From: Gammaproteobacteria bacterium
GTDB taxonomy: Bacteria > Pseudomonadota > Gammaproteobacteria > GCA-001735895
Length of the DNA stretch: 5,130 nucleotides
Direction: 5' to 3'
NCBI GenBank assembly: GCA_027293245.1
Contig: JAPUFZ010000164.1
Coordinates: 1-5,130 of the forward strand
This document shows, one piece after another, positions 1 to 5,130 of this stretch. How positions within the stretch are numbered: the first letter of the stretch is position 1; each line of letters opens with the position of its first letter. Below the pieces are notes generated by a model. It made no database searches. It was given only the letters and a program-made list of their open reading frames with translations, and had not been told where the DNA came from. A program made the translations under genes and the position numbers.

Positions 1-174
1 CTGGCAGTCGATAATCTCAATCCGGAGTTTTCGACACTGGTGCAATCCTGTCGTTGCCTGTGGCGGCAACCACATAGTCACGCCGAACTAGTCGAAATTG
101 TGCGCCAGGCATTTAAAGCCGACAGGCCGACGGTTGTCGAGATTGACGAATATGCAGAGTGGATTGATGATTAA
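1..174 (+). CDS. ThDP-dependent acetolactate-synthase-like enzyme, C-terminal fragment
   Basis: An open frame enters from the left edge and ends at TAA (172-174), giving 57 residues. The fragment has the layout of the extreme C-terminus of ThDP-dependent enzymes of the acetolactate synthase / benzoylformate decarboxylase family: an Asn-Pro-x-Phe segment (residues 7-10, NPEF), then a Leu-rich helix, then His-Ala-Glu-Leu-Val (27-31), then the strand and turn ADRPTVVEI (40-48), which closes the pyrophosphate-binding domain in this family. The catalytic glutamate and the GDG cofactor motif would lie upstream, outside the window, so substrate cannot be assigned. One oddity is residues 17-25, where the family usually has a Gly-rich turn; here Cys-Arg-Cys-Leu-Trp appears instead. 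The gene meets the minus-strand phosphatase gene stop-to-stop. Family assignment is fairly sure, the specific reaction unknown. Confidence 0.65.
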   Translation: MAVDNLNPEFSTLVQSCRCLWRQPHSHAELVEIVRQAFKADRPTVVEIDEYAEWIDD

Positions 175-950
175 CCAGGGTTGTTCAGGAATTCCAGGGC
201 TGCCTCGTGCAATTGCGGGGTAGCCGCGGCAATAACCTGTGGGCCGGAGTGTAAACCCAGTGTATTCCCCTGCCAGTCGCTGATGACAGCGCCGGCCTGC
301 TCGACGATTGGCACCAACGGCAGGTAATCGAATGGATACAGGCCTGATTCAACCACCAGGTCTACCCAGCCACCGGCCAACATGGCATAGGTATAGCAAT
401 CGCCGCCGTAGCGCCGGTATCTAAGTTGTTTACTCAGGTTTTCAAATCGTAGCAGTTCATCCGCATTGAAAAAGTCGGGTGAAGAAGTCAGTAAGTTTGC
501 AATCGAAAGGTCCTGGCACTGGCTTGAATGGCAGATCGCGTCGTTTAGTTTTGTCGGCGTCGTCCTGTCGGCATACCAGATTTCGTTCAATGCCGGCATC
601 GCCAGCCCACCCGCCTGCACGACTCCGTCTTCGACAAAACCGACCAGGCAACCGAATAGCGGATTTCCCAGCAAAAAGCTCTTGGTGCCGTCGATAGGAT
701 CTATGACCCAGGTTCCGCCGTCTCCGCTGCTTCGTCCCTGTTCTTCTCCATAAATAGCGTGACCGGGGAAACGTTCACCCAGCAGGTTTCGAATCGCCGC
801 TTCAATTTCACGGTCGGCAATAGTGACCGGCGAATCGTCGGGTTTGACATCAAACGATACCGGTTTTCTAAAATATGACATCGCTAATTGCGATGCTGTA
901 TTCAGAGCGTCATGGGTAGCGCTTGAGATTCTTGGCGATTCTTCGGACAT
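171..950 (-). CDS. hisN: HisN-type histidinol-phosphatase (inositol monophosphatase family)
   Basis: This 259-residue protein has the metal-binding signature of the inositol monophosphatase superfamily: Gly-Glu-Glu at 68-70, DPIDGT at 84-89 (Asp84 and Asp87 metal ligands) and Asp208 in FDYLPL, the place of the usual W/Y-D-x-A motif. An SPVTIAD segment at 40-46 and GGDCYTY at 182-188 are typical of the HisN branch, which removes phosphate from L-histidinol phosphate in the cytoplasm with Mg2+. Related members act on inositol-1-phosphate or PAP (CysQ), so substrate is inferred. The start is placed at ATG (948-950): this gives the family's usual length, and an AGG lies 8 nt upstream. The frame stays open to a GTG at 1044-1046 (291 residues), but those extra 32 residues have no family likeness and span a strong hairpin. 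No other his genes are visible. It ends stop-to-stop with the gene on its left. Confidence 0.86.
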   Translation of the reverse strand: MSEESPRISSATHDALNTASQLAMSYFRKPVSFDVKPDDSPVTIADREIEAAIRNLLGERFPGHAIYGEEQGRSSGDGGTWVIDPIDGTKSFLLGNPLFGCLVGFVEDGVVQAGGLAMPALNEIWYADRTTPTKLNDAICHSSQCQDLSIANLLTSSPDFFNADELLRFENLSKQLRYRRYGGDCYTYAMLAGGWVDLVVESGLYPFDYLPLVPIVEQAGAVISDWQGNTLGLHSGPQVIAAATPQLHEAALEFLNNPG

Positions 951-989
951 GGACACTGCCTGTAGGGATGGGAAAGTCTGTTTGATTTG

Positions 990-1008
990 TTCGGGCCAAC
1001 AGCCCGAA
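990..1008 (-). promoter_or_regulatory. Stem-loop in the hisN leader
   Basis: A perfect 7-bp inverted repeat, TTCGGGC (990-996) and GCCCGAA (1002-1008), encloses a 5-nt loop. It lies about 40 nt upstream of the chosen hisN ATG and downstream of the proposed hisN promoter, so it would be in the mRNA leader. No U-run follows it on either strand, so it is not a classical terminator. A role in mRNA stability or translation control is inference. It also argues against translation starting at the GTG at 1046. Confidence 0.5.
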
Positions 1009-1075
1009 TAGTTACTGTCGGATAAGGGTTTCGGAGCCGGCCACACGGCACGGAAAGGTCGAAATTTGTTTTGGC

Positions 1076-1084
1076 ACTATAACA
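1076..1084 (-). promoter_or_regulatory. Candidate extended -10 promoter for hisN
   Basis: Read on the minus strand this is TGTTATAGT, a TGn element joined to a -10 hexamer that matches TATAAT at five of six positions. No good -35 is seen 16-18 bp upstream, as expected for extended -10 promoters. Transcription would start near 1069-1070, giving a leader of about 120 nt before the ATG at 950. Confidence 0.4.
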
Positions 1085-1144
1085 ACTCACTGTTTGGTAC
1101 TATCGCTACTCAAAAACCCAATGGTAATGTATTTCGATAAGTGT

Positions 1145-1153
1145 TGGTATAGT
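1145..1153 (+). promoter_or_regulatory. Candidate extended -10 promoter for the URO-D-like gene
   Basis: TGGTATAGT provides TGn plus a five-of-six match to TATAAT. The -35 region (about 1125-1130) is poor, which fits an extended -10 promoter. The predicted start near 1159-1161 leaves a leader of about 110 nt before TTG at 1272. The gene-free stretch 951-1271 otherwise holds the mirror-image hisN promoter and its leader hairpin; I see no RNA gene there. Confidence 0.42.
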
Positions 1154-1255
1154 AACTGGGGAGACGCGGGTTCCGACTAGAGTGTAACTCAATTTCAAAG
1201 ACAGTAAATAACACAGCAAAAGAGGCTTTCCCCTGACTGACATTCTCGATTTTCC

Positions 1256-1267
1256 TGAAGGACTTCA
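1256..1267 (+). promoter_or_regulatory. Shine-Dalgarno site within an inverted repeat, decides the TTG start
   Basis: AAGGA (1258-1262) lies 9 nt before TTG (1272-1274) and is the best ribosome site near this gene's 5' end. It sits inside a small inverted repeat, TGAAG (1256-1260) and CTTCA (1263-1267), which could form a weak 4-bp hairpin with a GGAC loop. A second possible site, AGAGG (1221-1225), stands 7 nt before an in-frame CTG at 1233 and would add 13 residues. Confidence 0.5.
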
Positions 1268-1271
1268 TCTT

Positions 1272-2537
1272 TTGTCGCGCTGGCAATCCGGTGACGCTGA
1301 AGCAGAACAGGACATGCGCGCCATTTTTGATGCGGCAATTGCTGGCGACTTTGACGCGAATTTCGCAGTGCCCGCCCCGACAAATGCCGTCCATGTATCT
1401 GCTTCGGTGCATATGTTGGCTCTCAGCATCCTGCACGAACTCTACGGCATCGAATCCGCCGAGTATTACAAGACAAACCCGGAACGCTATGTACGCGCTA
1501 ATTTGATTGCCAGCCGTCTGCTTGGCATAGACAAGCTTTACATGACCTGGGCCCTCTATGCCTTTTCTTGCGAGGCCATTGGACAGGTGATGATGTATCC
1601 TGACAAATTTCCCCCGGGCTCCGATCCTGACAAAGTGTTGATCACCCGCGATACCTGGCAATCGCTCACCACCCCCGACTTCAACACCGGCATCCCCAAA
1701 ATCATTAACGATGTCCTGCGCGTTACCGAACGGCTGACAGGGATGGAACCTTTGTTGCAAATTTCTGCCCCATACAGCCTTGCCGCCGATATTTACGGTC
1801 AGGAACCGCTGTTGGAAAACGTTGTACATGAACCGGATTTCGTCAACGATCTGCTGGATCACCTGGCCGATCAGGTCCTCGGCCCGTGGATTGACCACTT
1901 TATCAGTGAGTTTCCAAACGGCTGGATCGAGCTGTCCGACGCCTCCGGTTCGCCCTTCTTCATCGGGCCGGACAATTGCAAAAACATGGCCATCCGCTCG
2001 ATCAGCCACATGATAGATGGACAGCCCTGGGCTGACCGCGTGTTTGACGCCAATTACCGCGGCGATTACGTCACCCAGGCGCGAAAGAAGAACCGCGGCG
2101 CCACACGTCGCCGAAGTTCCGGTGCGGCCACCACCGGAGGCATCGATCTGTCACATTTGACCGATTTGAAACACAGCGTTTGCCGCGATTTCATCATCCG
2201 GCTCGAGGCCGACAAGGTGCCGCTGTCTTTCTACGAAGAACAGGCCATCAAACGTGGCGTGCCTCTGACCACCGGCATCGGTGCCTCGCAAATTGACCGC
2301 AACAGCATCCCTGACCTGGACATCGCCAAACAGGAAATACACGAAACTGCCGACCAATTTGTTTCCGCTATCAAGCAGGTCTGCGAAACAATTGACCTGC
2401 CGGAAGATAACAACATTCTGAAACCCTGGCCAAGTCATGTCTACTTCGAGGATATCAGCAACCAATCCCAATTCGATATGATCGAAATCATCATTCAAAC
2501 GGTTCGGGACAACGGGCAGTTCAAAGGCCGGGATTAG
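1272..2537 (+). CDS. URO-D/MtaA/CmuA-like methyltransferase-fold protein
   Basis: This 421-residue protein resembles the uroporphyrinogen decarboxylase superfamily, which includes the methyltransferases MtaA and CmuA. The likeness is in the pattern around residues 75-130 (ASRLLGID, then an FPPGSD turn) and in the core at 158-235: a P-x-S-L-A-x-D strand (167-173), a GQEPLL helix start, a helical HEPDFVNDLLDHL stretch, then IELSDASGSP-x2-IGP (219-233). True URO-D proteins carry an N-terminal Arg-rich substrate motif that is absent here. The His-x-Cys zinc motif of MtaA/MetE relatives is also missing: the matching place (about 258-268) reads FDANYRGDYV. A basic stretch with KKNRG and TRRRSS (272-283) follows. 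No signal peptide or membrane segment is seen, so it is probably cytoplasmic. The start is TTG, supported by AAGGA at 9 nt; the frame is open upstream to a TAA at 1209-1211. Fold is fairly sure; substrate and even methyl transfer are unproven. Confidence 0.75.
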   Translation: MSRWQSGDAEAEQDMRAIFDAAIAGDFDANFAVPAPTNAVHVSASVHMLALSILHELYGIESAEYYKTNPERYVRANLIASRLLGIDKLYMTWALYAFSCEAIGQVMMYPDKFPPGSDPDKVLITRDTWQSLTTPDFNTGIPKIINDVLRVTERLTGMEPLLQISAPYSLAADIYGQEPLLENVVHEPDFVNDLLDHLADQVLGPWIDHFISEFPNGWIELSDASGSPFFIGPDNCKNMAIRSISHMIDGQPWADRVFDANYRGDYVTQARKKNRGATRRRSSGAATTGGIDLSHLTDLKHSVCRDFIIRLEADKVPLSFYEEQAIKRGVPLTTGIGASQIDRNSIPDLDIAKQEIHETADQFVSAIKQVCETIDLPEDNNILKPWPSHVYFEDISNQSQFDMIEIIIQTVRDNGQFKGRD

Positions 2538-2566
2538 CCTGTCCGCTATGATCCGGCCGGTTTTTT
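2526..2566 (+). terminator. Probable intrinsic terminator of the URO-D-like gene
   Basis: GGCCGG (2526-2531), then a bulged G and AT, can pair with ATCCGGCC (2551-2558), an 8-bp GC-rich stem with a loop of about 16 nt. The stem is followed by GG and a run of six T (2561-2566). The left arm lies inside the last codons of the gene, and the stop codon TAG (2535-2537) is in the loop. Confidence 0.55.
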
Positions 2567-2600
2567 CGACCCGGAGTCTACCCTACTGTATTAGCAAGTT

Positions 2601-2628
2601 ACCGGGCTGAGACGGCTAGCCGCCTGGT
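2601..2628. repeat. Nested palindrome upstream of the metE-like promoter
   Basis: A 10-bp perfect palindrome, CGGCTAGCCG (2613-2622), ends 11 nt before the -35 hexamer of the next promoter. It overlaps a larger imperfect inverted repeat, ACCGGGC (2601-2607) with GCCTGGT (2622-2628), seven pairs with one G-T. It could be a protein-binding operator or a second weak terminator, since TTTATATT follows. The sequence does not tell which. Confidence 0.35.
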
Positions 2629-2633
2629 TTATA

Positions 2634-2662
2634 TTGAATCCATGATTGAGGAAATGTAAAAT
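2634..2662 (+). promoter_or_regulatory. Sigma70-type promoter for the metE-like gene
   Basis: TTGAAT (2634-2639) and TAAAAT (2657-2662) are separated by 17 bp. They match TTGACA at four and TATAAT at five positions. Transcription would start near 2668-2670, leaving a leader of about 40 nt before GTG at 2710. That is too short for a SAM or cobalamin riboswitch between promoter and gene. Confidence 0.55.
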
Positions 2663-2689
2663 AATGAGCCTACCTTAACACCGTCCCTT

Positions 2690-2702
2690 CTCAACTTTGA
2701 GG
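2690..2702 (+). promoter_or_regulatory. Shine-Dalgarno site within an inverted repeat, decides the GTG start
   Basis: GAGG (2699-2702) lies 7 nt before GTG (2710-2712). Its first bases form the right arm of CTCAA (2690-2694) and TTGAG (2697-2701), so the site could be partly masked by a weak hairpin. An in-frame TAA (2707-2709) stands immediately before the GTG, so no longer start is possible. Confidence 0.55.
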
Positions 2703-2709
2703 CTTATAA

Positions 2710-3762
2710 GTGTCTATTAAAACCACCTGTATCGGTGCTTACCCCAAACCCGACTATGTTAAATTACCCGACTGGTTTAACCATGCCGACGGGCCCGATA
2801 ACGCGAACCCAACCGCTTTGTGGGAAAAAGCGATGGCTGATCTTGGCCCGGATGCCGAAGCGATTATCACCAGGGGCGTGGCCGAAGCGGTTGCTGATCA
2901 AATCGCCTGCGGTATAGACATACCGACCGATGGTGAGATTCCACGCGAGAATTATATTCACTATCACTGCCGGCACCTGCTGGGATTCGACTTTAGCCAT
3001 TTGACCAGGAAGGCGGTACGCGGCGGAGCCTACGAGGCAAAACTACCCACCATTGTGGGTCCGGTATCGATCAGGGCTCAGTTTCTGGTAAAGGATTGGC
3101 AACGCGCCCAGTCCTGTAGCGAGCGGCCGGTCAAAATTACCATGCCCGGGCCGATGACAATATCCGATACCAATAGCGACGCCTATTACCATGATCCCGA
3201 AAAGCTCGGGCGTGATATCGCCGAGGCGCTTAATGTTGAGGTGCTGGCGCTGGCAGAAGCAGGTTGCCGGTATATTCAAATTGATGAGCCGTTATTTGCG
3301 CGTAAACCCGAGGCCGCACTGGATTATGGTTTCGACAACCTGGAGAGGGCATTTCATGGTTGCCCCGATCATGTGCAAAGAGCCGTACACATGTGTTGTG
3401 GCTATCCGGATAAACTGGATAGCGAGGACTATCCGAAAGCAGATCCGAACTCCTACTTAGCGATTGCCAATGCGATAGAGCATTCCAGCATCGATGCAGT
3501 TTCATTTGAAGATGCGCATCGGCATAACGATTTATCCTTACTGGAAAAACTGAAAACCACCAAGGTGATATTTGGCGTTGTCGCGATAGCCAGGAGCCAG
3601 GTCGAAACTGTAGATGAAATCAGGCAACGTTTAACGCAGGCCCTGGACCACATAGACGCCGATCGCCTGATCGCGGCACCGGACTGCGGTCTGGCGCTGT
3701 TGGGACGGGAACTGGCAATGGCAAAGTTGCGCAACATGAGTGCAGCGGCTAAATCGATATAA
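2710..3762 (+). CDS. Core-MetE-like cobalamin-independent methionine synthase family protein
   Basis: This 350-residue protein matches the C-terminal catalytic barrel of MetE, the B12-independent methionine synthase, without the N-terminal MetE domain. It opens with TTCIGAYPKP (5-14), the counterpart of the Ile-Gly-Ser-(Phe/Tyr)-Pro opening strand. It carries TDGE at 73-76, MPGPMT at 145-150 and QIDEP at 190-194. The four zinc ligands expected of the family are all present in order: His227 and Cys229 (in HMCCG), Glu267 (SFEDA) and Cys326 (PDCGL). The zinc binds and activates the thiol that accepts the methyl group. Stand-alone core-MetE proteins of this size often take methyl groups from donors other than methyl-tetrahydrofolate triglutamate, such as corrinoid proteins; that applies here only by inference. 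The GTG start is forced by the stop codon just upstream. It has its own promoter and converges with xsc. Active enzyme is very likely; the methyl donor and acceptor are uncertain. Confidence 0.88.
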   Translation: MSIKTTCIGAYPKPDYVKLPDWFNHADGPDNANPTALWEKAMADLGPDAEAIITRGVAEAVADQIACGIDIPTDGEIPRENYIHYHCRHLLGFDFSHLTRKAVRGGAYEAKLPTIVGPVSIRAQFLVKDWQRAQSCSERPVKITMPGPMTISDTNSDAYYHDPEKLGRDIAEALNVEVLALAEAGCRYIQIDEPLFARKPEAALDYGFDNLERAFHGCPDHVQRAVHMCCGYPDKLDSEDYPKADPNSYLAIANAIEHSSIDAVSFEDAHRHNDLSLLEKLKTTKVIFGVVAIARSQVETVDEIRQRLTQALDHIDADRLIAAPDCGLALLGRELAMAKLRNMSAAAKSI

Positions 3763-3766
3763 GGAG

Positions 3767-3789
3767 CCCGTAACTGAATCAGCTACGGG
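3767..3789. terminator. Possible two-way terminator hairpin between convergent genes
   Basis: CCCGTA (3767-3772) pairs with TACGGG (3784-3789); after one A-C mismatch, CTG (3774-3776) pairs with CAG (3780-3782) around an AAT loop. The hairpin sits 5 bp after the metE-like stop codon and 21 bp beyond the xsc stop. The T tracts on either side are weak and interrupted, so the terminator call is moderate. Confidence 0.45.
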
Positions 3790-3810
3790 TCGACCGTTAA
3801 TTTGCCCGGC

Positions 3811-5130
3811 CTAACCGCCCTGCTGGGGCATCATATCGCTCGCCTCGATTCCGGCAACCGCAACCGGGGCTTTCATCGCATCTCGACGGAAGGGCTCGCC
3901 CAGCTCCTGGTTGAGCACAACCTCGATAAAGGTGGTCAGGTTATCTTCCATTTGTTCCCTGACCGCGGTGCTGAGCGCACTAGTCAAATCTTCCATGGTT
4001 TCTGCTTTCACACCCTTGACCCCGCAGGCTTCGGCGATTTTCGCGTATTCGACACCGACATTGAGCTCGGTGCCGACAAAATTGTCGTCGTACCATAACG
4101 TAGTGTTGCGCTTCTCCGCGCCCCACTGGTAGTTGCGGAAAATCACCATGGTGATTGCCGGCCAGTCGTTGCGGCCACAGGCAGTCATTTCGTTCATCGC
4201 GATGCCGAAGGCGCCATCGCCGGCGAAACCGATAGCGGGTACATCGGGACAGCCGATCTTGGCGCCGAGAATAGACGGTAAACCGTATCCGCAAGGACCG
4301 AACAGGCCCGGAGCGAAGTACCTGCGTCCTTGTTCGAAGCTCGGGTAGGCGTTACCGATAGCGCAGTTATTGCCGATGTCGGAAGAAATCATCGCGTTCT
4401 CCGGCATGGCCTGCATGATAGCCTGCCAGGCCTGGCGCGGGGACATGCGATTCGGCTCCGCCTGGCGCGAGCGTTGGTTCCAGGTGATCCCGGGGTCGTC
4501 GTCAGCCTCGTGTACCATTTCTGCCAATTCCTGCTGCCAGCGGGTTTTGGTGTCGGCAATTAACTCGCGTCTTGCCTCACGACCTTCGTCGCCGGCATTA
4601 TCGGAAAGCTGGTCCAGCACTTGCTCCGCTACCTGGCGCGCATCACCCTGGATGGCGACGTCGACATTCTTGGTCAACCCGATTCGACTCGCGTTGATAT
4701 CCACCTGAATGATTTTGGCATCTTTCGGCCAATAGTCGATGCCATAACTCGGCAAGGTCGAGAAGGGGTTCAGGCGGGTGCCAAGCGCCAACACTACATC
4801 AGCCCTGGCGATGAGTTCCATAGCCGCCTTGGAGCCGTTGTAGCCTAGAGGACCCGCGGCGAGCGGGTGCGACCCGGGGAAAGCATCGTTATGCTGGTAG
4901 TTACAGCAAACCGGGGAATCGAGGCGTTCGGCCAGGGCCTTCGAGGCTTCGATCGCTCCGCCAAGCACGACTCCGGCGCCGTTCAGGATAACCGGGAATT
5001 TTGCCTGCGATAACAGCTCAGCCGCATGGGCTATCGCGTCGGCGCCTCCGGGAGAGCGTTCCAGCTTGATAGGTTGCGGCAGTTCGATATCTATGACCTT
5101 GGTCCAGTAGTCGCGCGGTATGTTGATCTG
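3811..5130 (-). CDS. xsc: Sulfoacetaldehyde acetyltransferase Xsc, C-terminal 439 residues (partial)
   Basis: Xsc is a cytoplasmic ThDP- and Mg2+-dependent enzyme that converts sulfoacetaldehyde and phosphate to acetyl phosphate and sulfite in taurine, isethionate and related sulfonate degradation. The frame is open from the right edge (first codon CAG) to TAG at 3811-3813; roughly the first quarter of the usual ~590-residue protein, with the catalytic glutamate domain, is outside the window. Numbering from the edge, the fragment opens with QINIPRDYW (1-9), a stretch I recognise from Xsc. It continues through a central domain with NYQHNDAFPG (77-86) and GIDYWPKDAK (130-139), and the cofactor domain has SSDIGNNCAIGNAYPS (249-264) and the ThDP motif GDG (304-306) through Asn333. 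The C-terminus, with GEPFRRDAMK near the end, is also typical of Xsc and separates it from acetolactate synthase. The GTG at 4966-4968 is internal, not a start. No pta gene follows on this strand. No frameshift is seen. Confidence 0.96.
   Translation of the reverse strand, partial: QINIPRDYWTKVIDIELPQPIKLERSPGGADAIAHAAELLSQAKFPVILNGAGVVLGGAIEASKALAERLDSPVCCNYQHNDAFPGSHPLAAGPLGYNGSKAAMELIARADVVLALGTRLNPFSTLPSYGIDYWPKDAKIIQVDINASRIGLTKNVDVAIQGDARQVAEQVLDQLSDNAGDEGREARRELIADTKTRWQQELAEMVHEADDDPGITWNQRSRQAEPNRMSPRQAWQAIMQAMPENAMISSDIGNNCAIGNAYPSFEQGRRYFAPGLFGPCGYGLPSILGAKIGCPDVPAIGFAGDGAFGIAMNEMTACGRNDWPAITMVIFRNYQWGAEKRNTTLWYDDNFVGTELNVGVEYAKIAEACGVKGVKAETMEDLTSALSTAVREQMEDNLTTFIEVVLNQELGEPFRRDAMKAPVAVAGIEASDMMPQQGG

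Noticed and set aside
1233..1271. CTG start with AGAGG 7 nt upstream for the URO-D-like gene
   Set aside because: Spacing is good, but CTG starts are rare and TTG at 1272 also has a good SD site. Kept only as an alternative.
1110..2009. Long minus-strand open frame (299 codons) opposite the URO-D-like gene
   Set aside because: It is a shadow of the plus-strand gene: no recognisable motif, low-complexity composition, and it runs through the promoter region. The plus-strand protein has clear family structure over the same bases.
2642..2678. Two very short ATG frames before the metE-like gene (ending TAA at 2659 and 2678)
   Set aside because: They are five codons or fewer, one overlaps the promoter and neither has a convincing ribosome site. 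No regulatory residue run is seen.
2668..2709. SAM, SAH or cobalamin riboswitch before the metE-like gene
   Set aside because: The predicted leader is only about 40 nt and has no matching conserved core.
3802..4098. Plus-strand open frames opposite xsc
   Set aside because: The minus strand encodes an unbroken, strongly conserved Xsc over these bases, so the plus-strand frames are by-products.
4966..4968. GTG as the true start of a shorter minus-strand ThDP protein
   Set aside because: The 54 codons upstream to the window edge continue the Xsc sequence without a break, so the gene is cut by the window, not started here.

Overview
The window reads as chromosomal DNA from a proteobacterium with a medium-to-high GC content, probably marine or sulfonate-using. 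The best taxonomic hint is the xsc gene on the minus strand at the right edge, whose protein closely resembles proteobacterial sulfoacetaldehyde acetyltransferases. The exact lineage cannot be settled from the sequence alone. I see no mobile element, phage gene, CRISPR array, rRNA or tRNA.

Layout from left to right: (1) 1-174, plus strand, the last 57 codons of a thiamine-diphosphate (ThDP) enzyme of the acetolactate-synthase type. (2) 171-950, minus strand, a HisN-type phosphatase of the inositol monophosphatase family; its stop codon shares a TTAA with that of the first gene. (3) 951-1271, a divergent control region with two extended -10 promoters facing away from each other, a strong hairpin in the hisN leader and a leader of about 110 nt for the next gene. 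(4) 1272-2537, plus strand, a 421-residue protein of the URO-D/MtaA/CmuA fold, started at TTG and followed by a probable intrinsic terminator. (5) 2538-2709, an intergenic region with a palindrome, a sigma70-type promoter and a Shine-Dalgarno (SD) site. (6) 2710-3762, plus strand, a 350-residue core-MetE-like zinc methyltransferase started at GTG. (7) 3763-3810, a convergent gap with an imperfect hairpin. (8) 3811-5130, minus strand, the last 439 codons of xsc.

How the genes may work together: Xsc splits sulfoacetaldehyde with phosphate into acetyl phosphate and sulfite, the central step of taurine, isethionate and related C2-sulfonate breakdown. The two central genes belong to the same structural superfamily (URO-D/MetE-like barrels), whose members commonly move methyl groups between corrinoid, folate and thiol carriers. 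Each appears to have its own promoter, so they are neighbours rather than an obvious operon. A link between methyl transfer and sulfonate use (for example demethylation of a methylated sulfonate, or methionine supply) is inference. The phosphatase and the partial ThDP enzyme look like ordinary metabolic genes with no evident link to the others.

The most interesting points are the URO-D-like protein, which lacks the usual His-x-Cys zinc motif and carries a basic insert, and the repeated control design in which non-ATG starts sit behind SD sites embedded in small inverted repeats.
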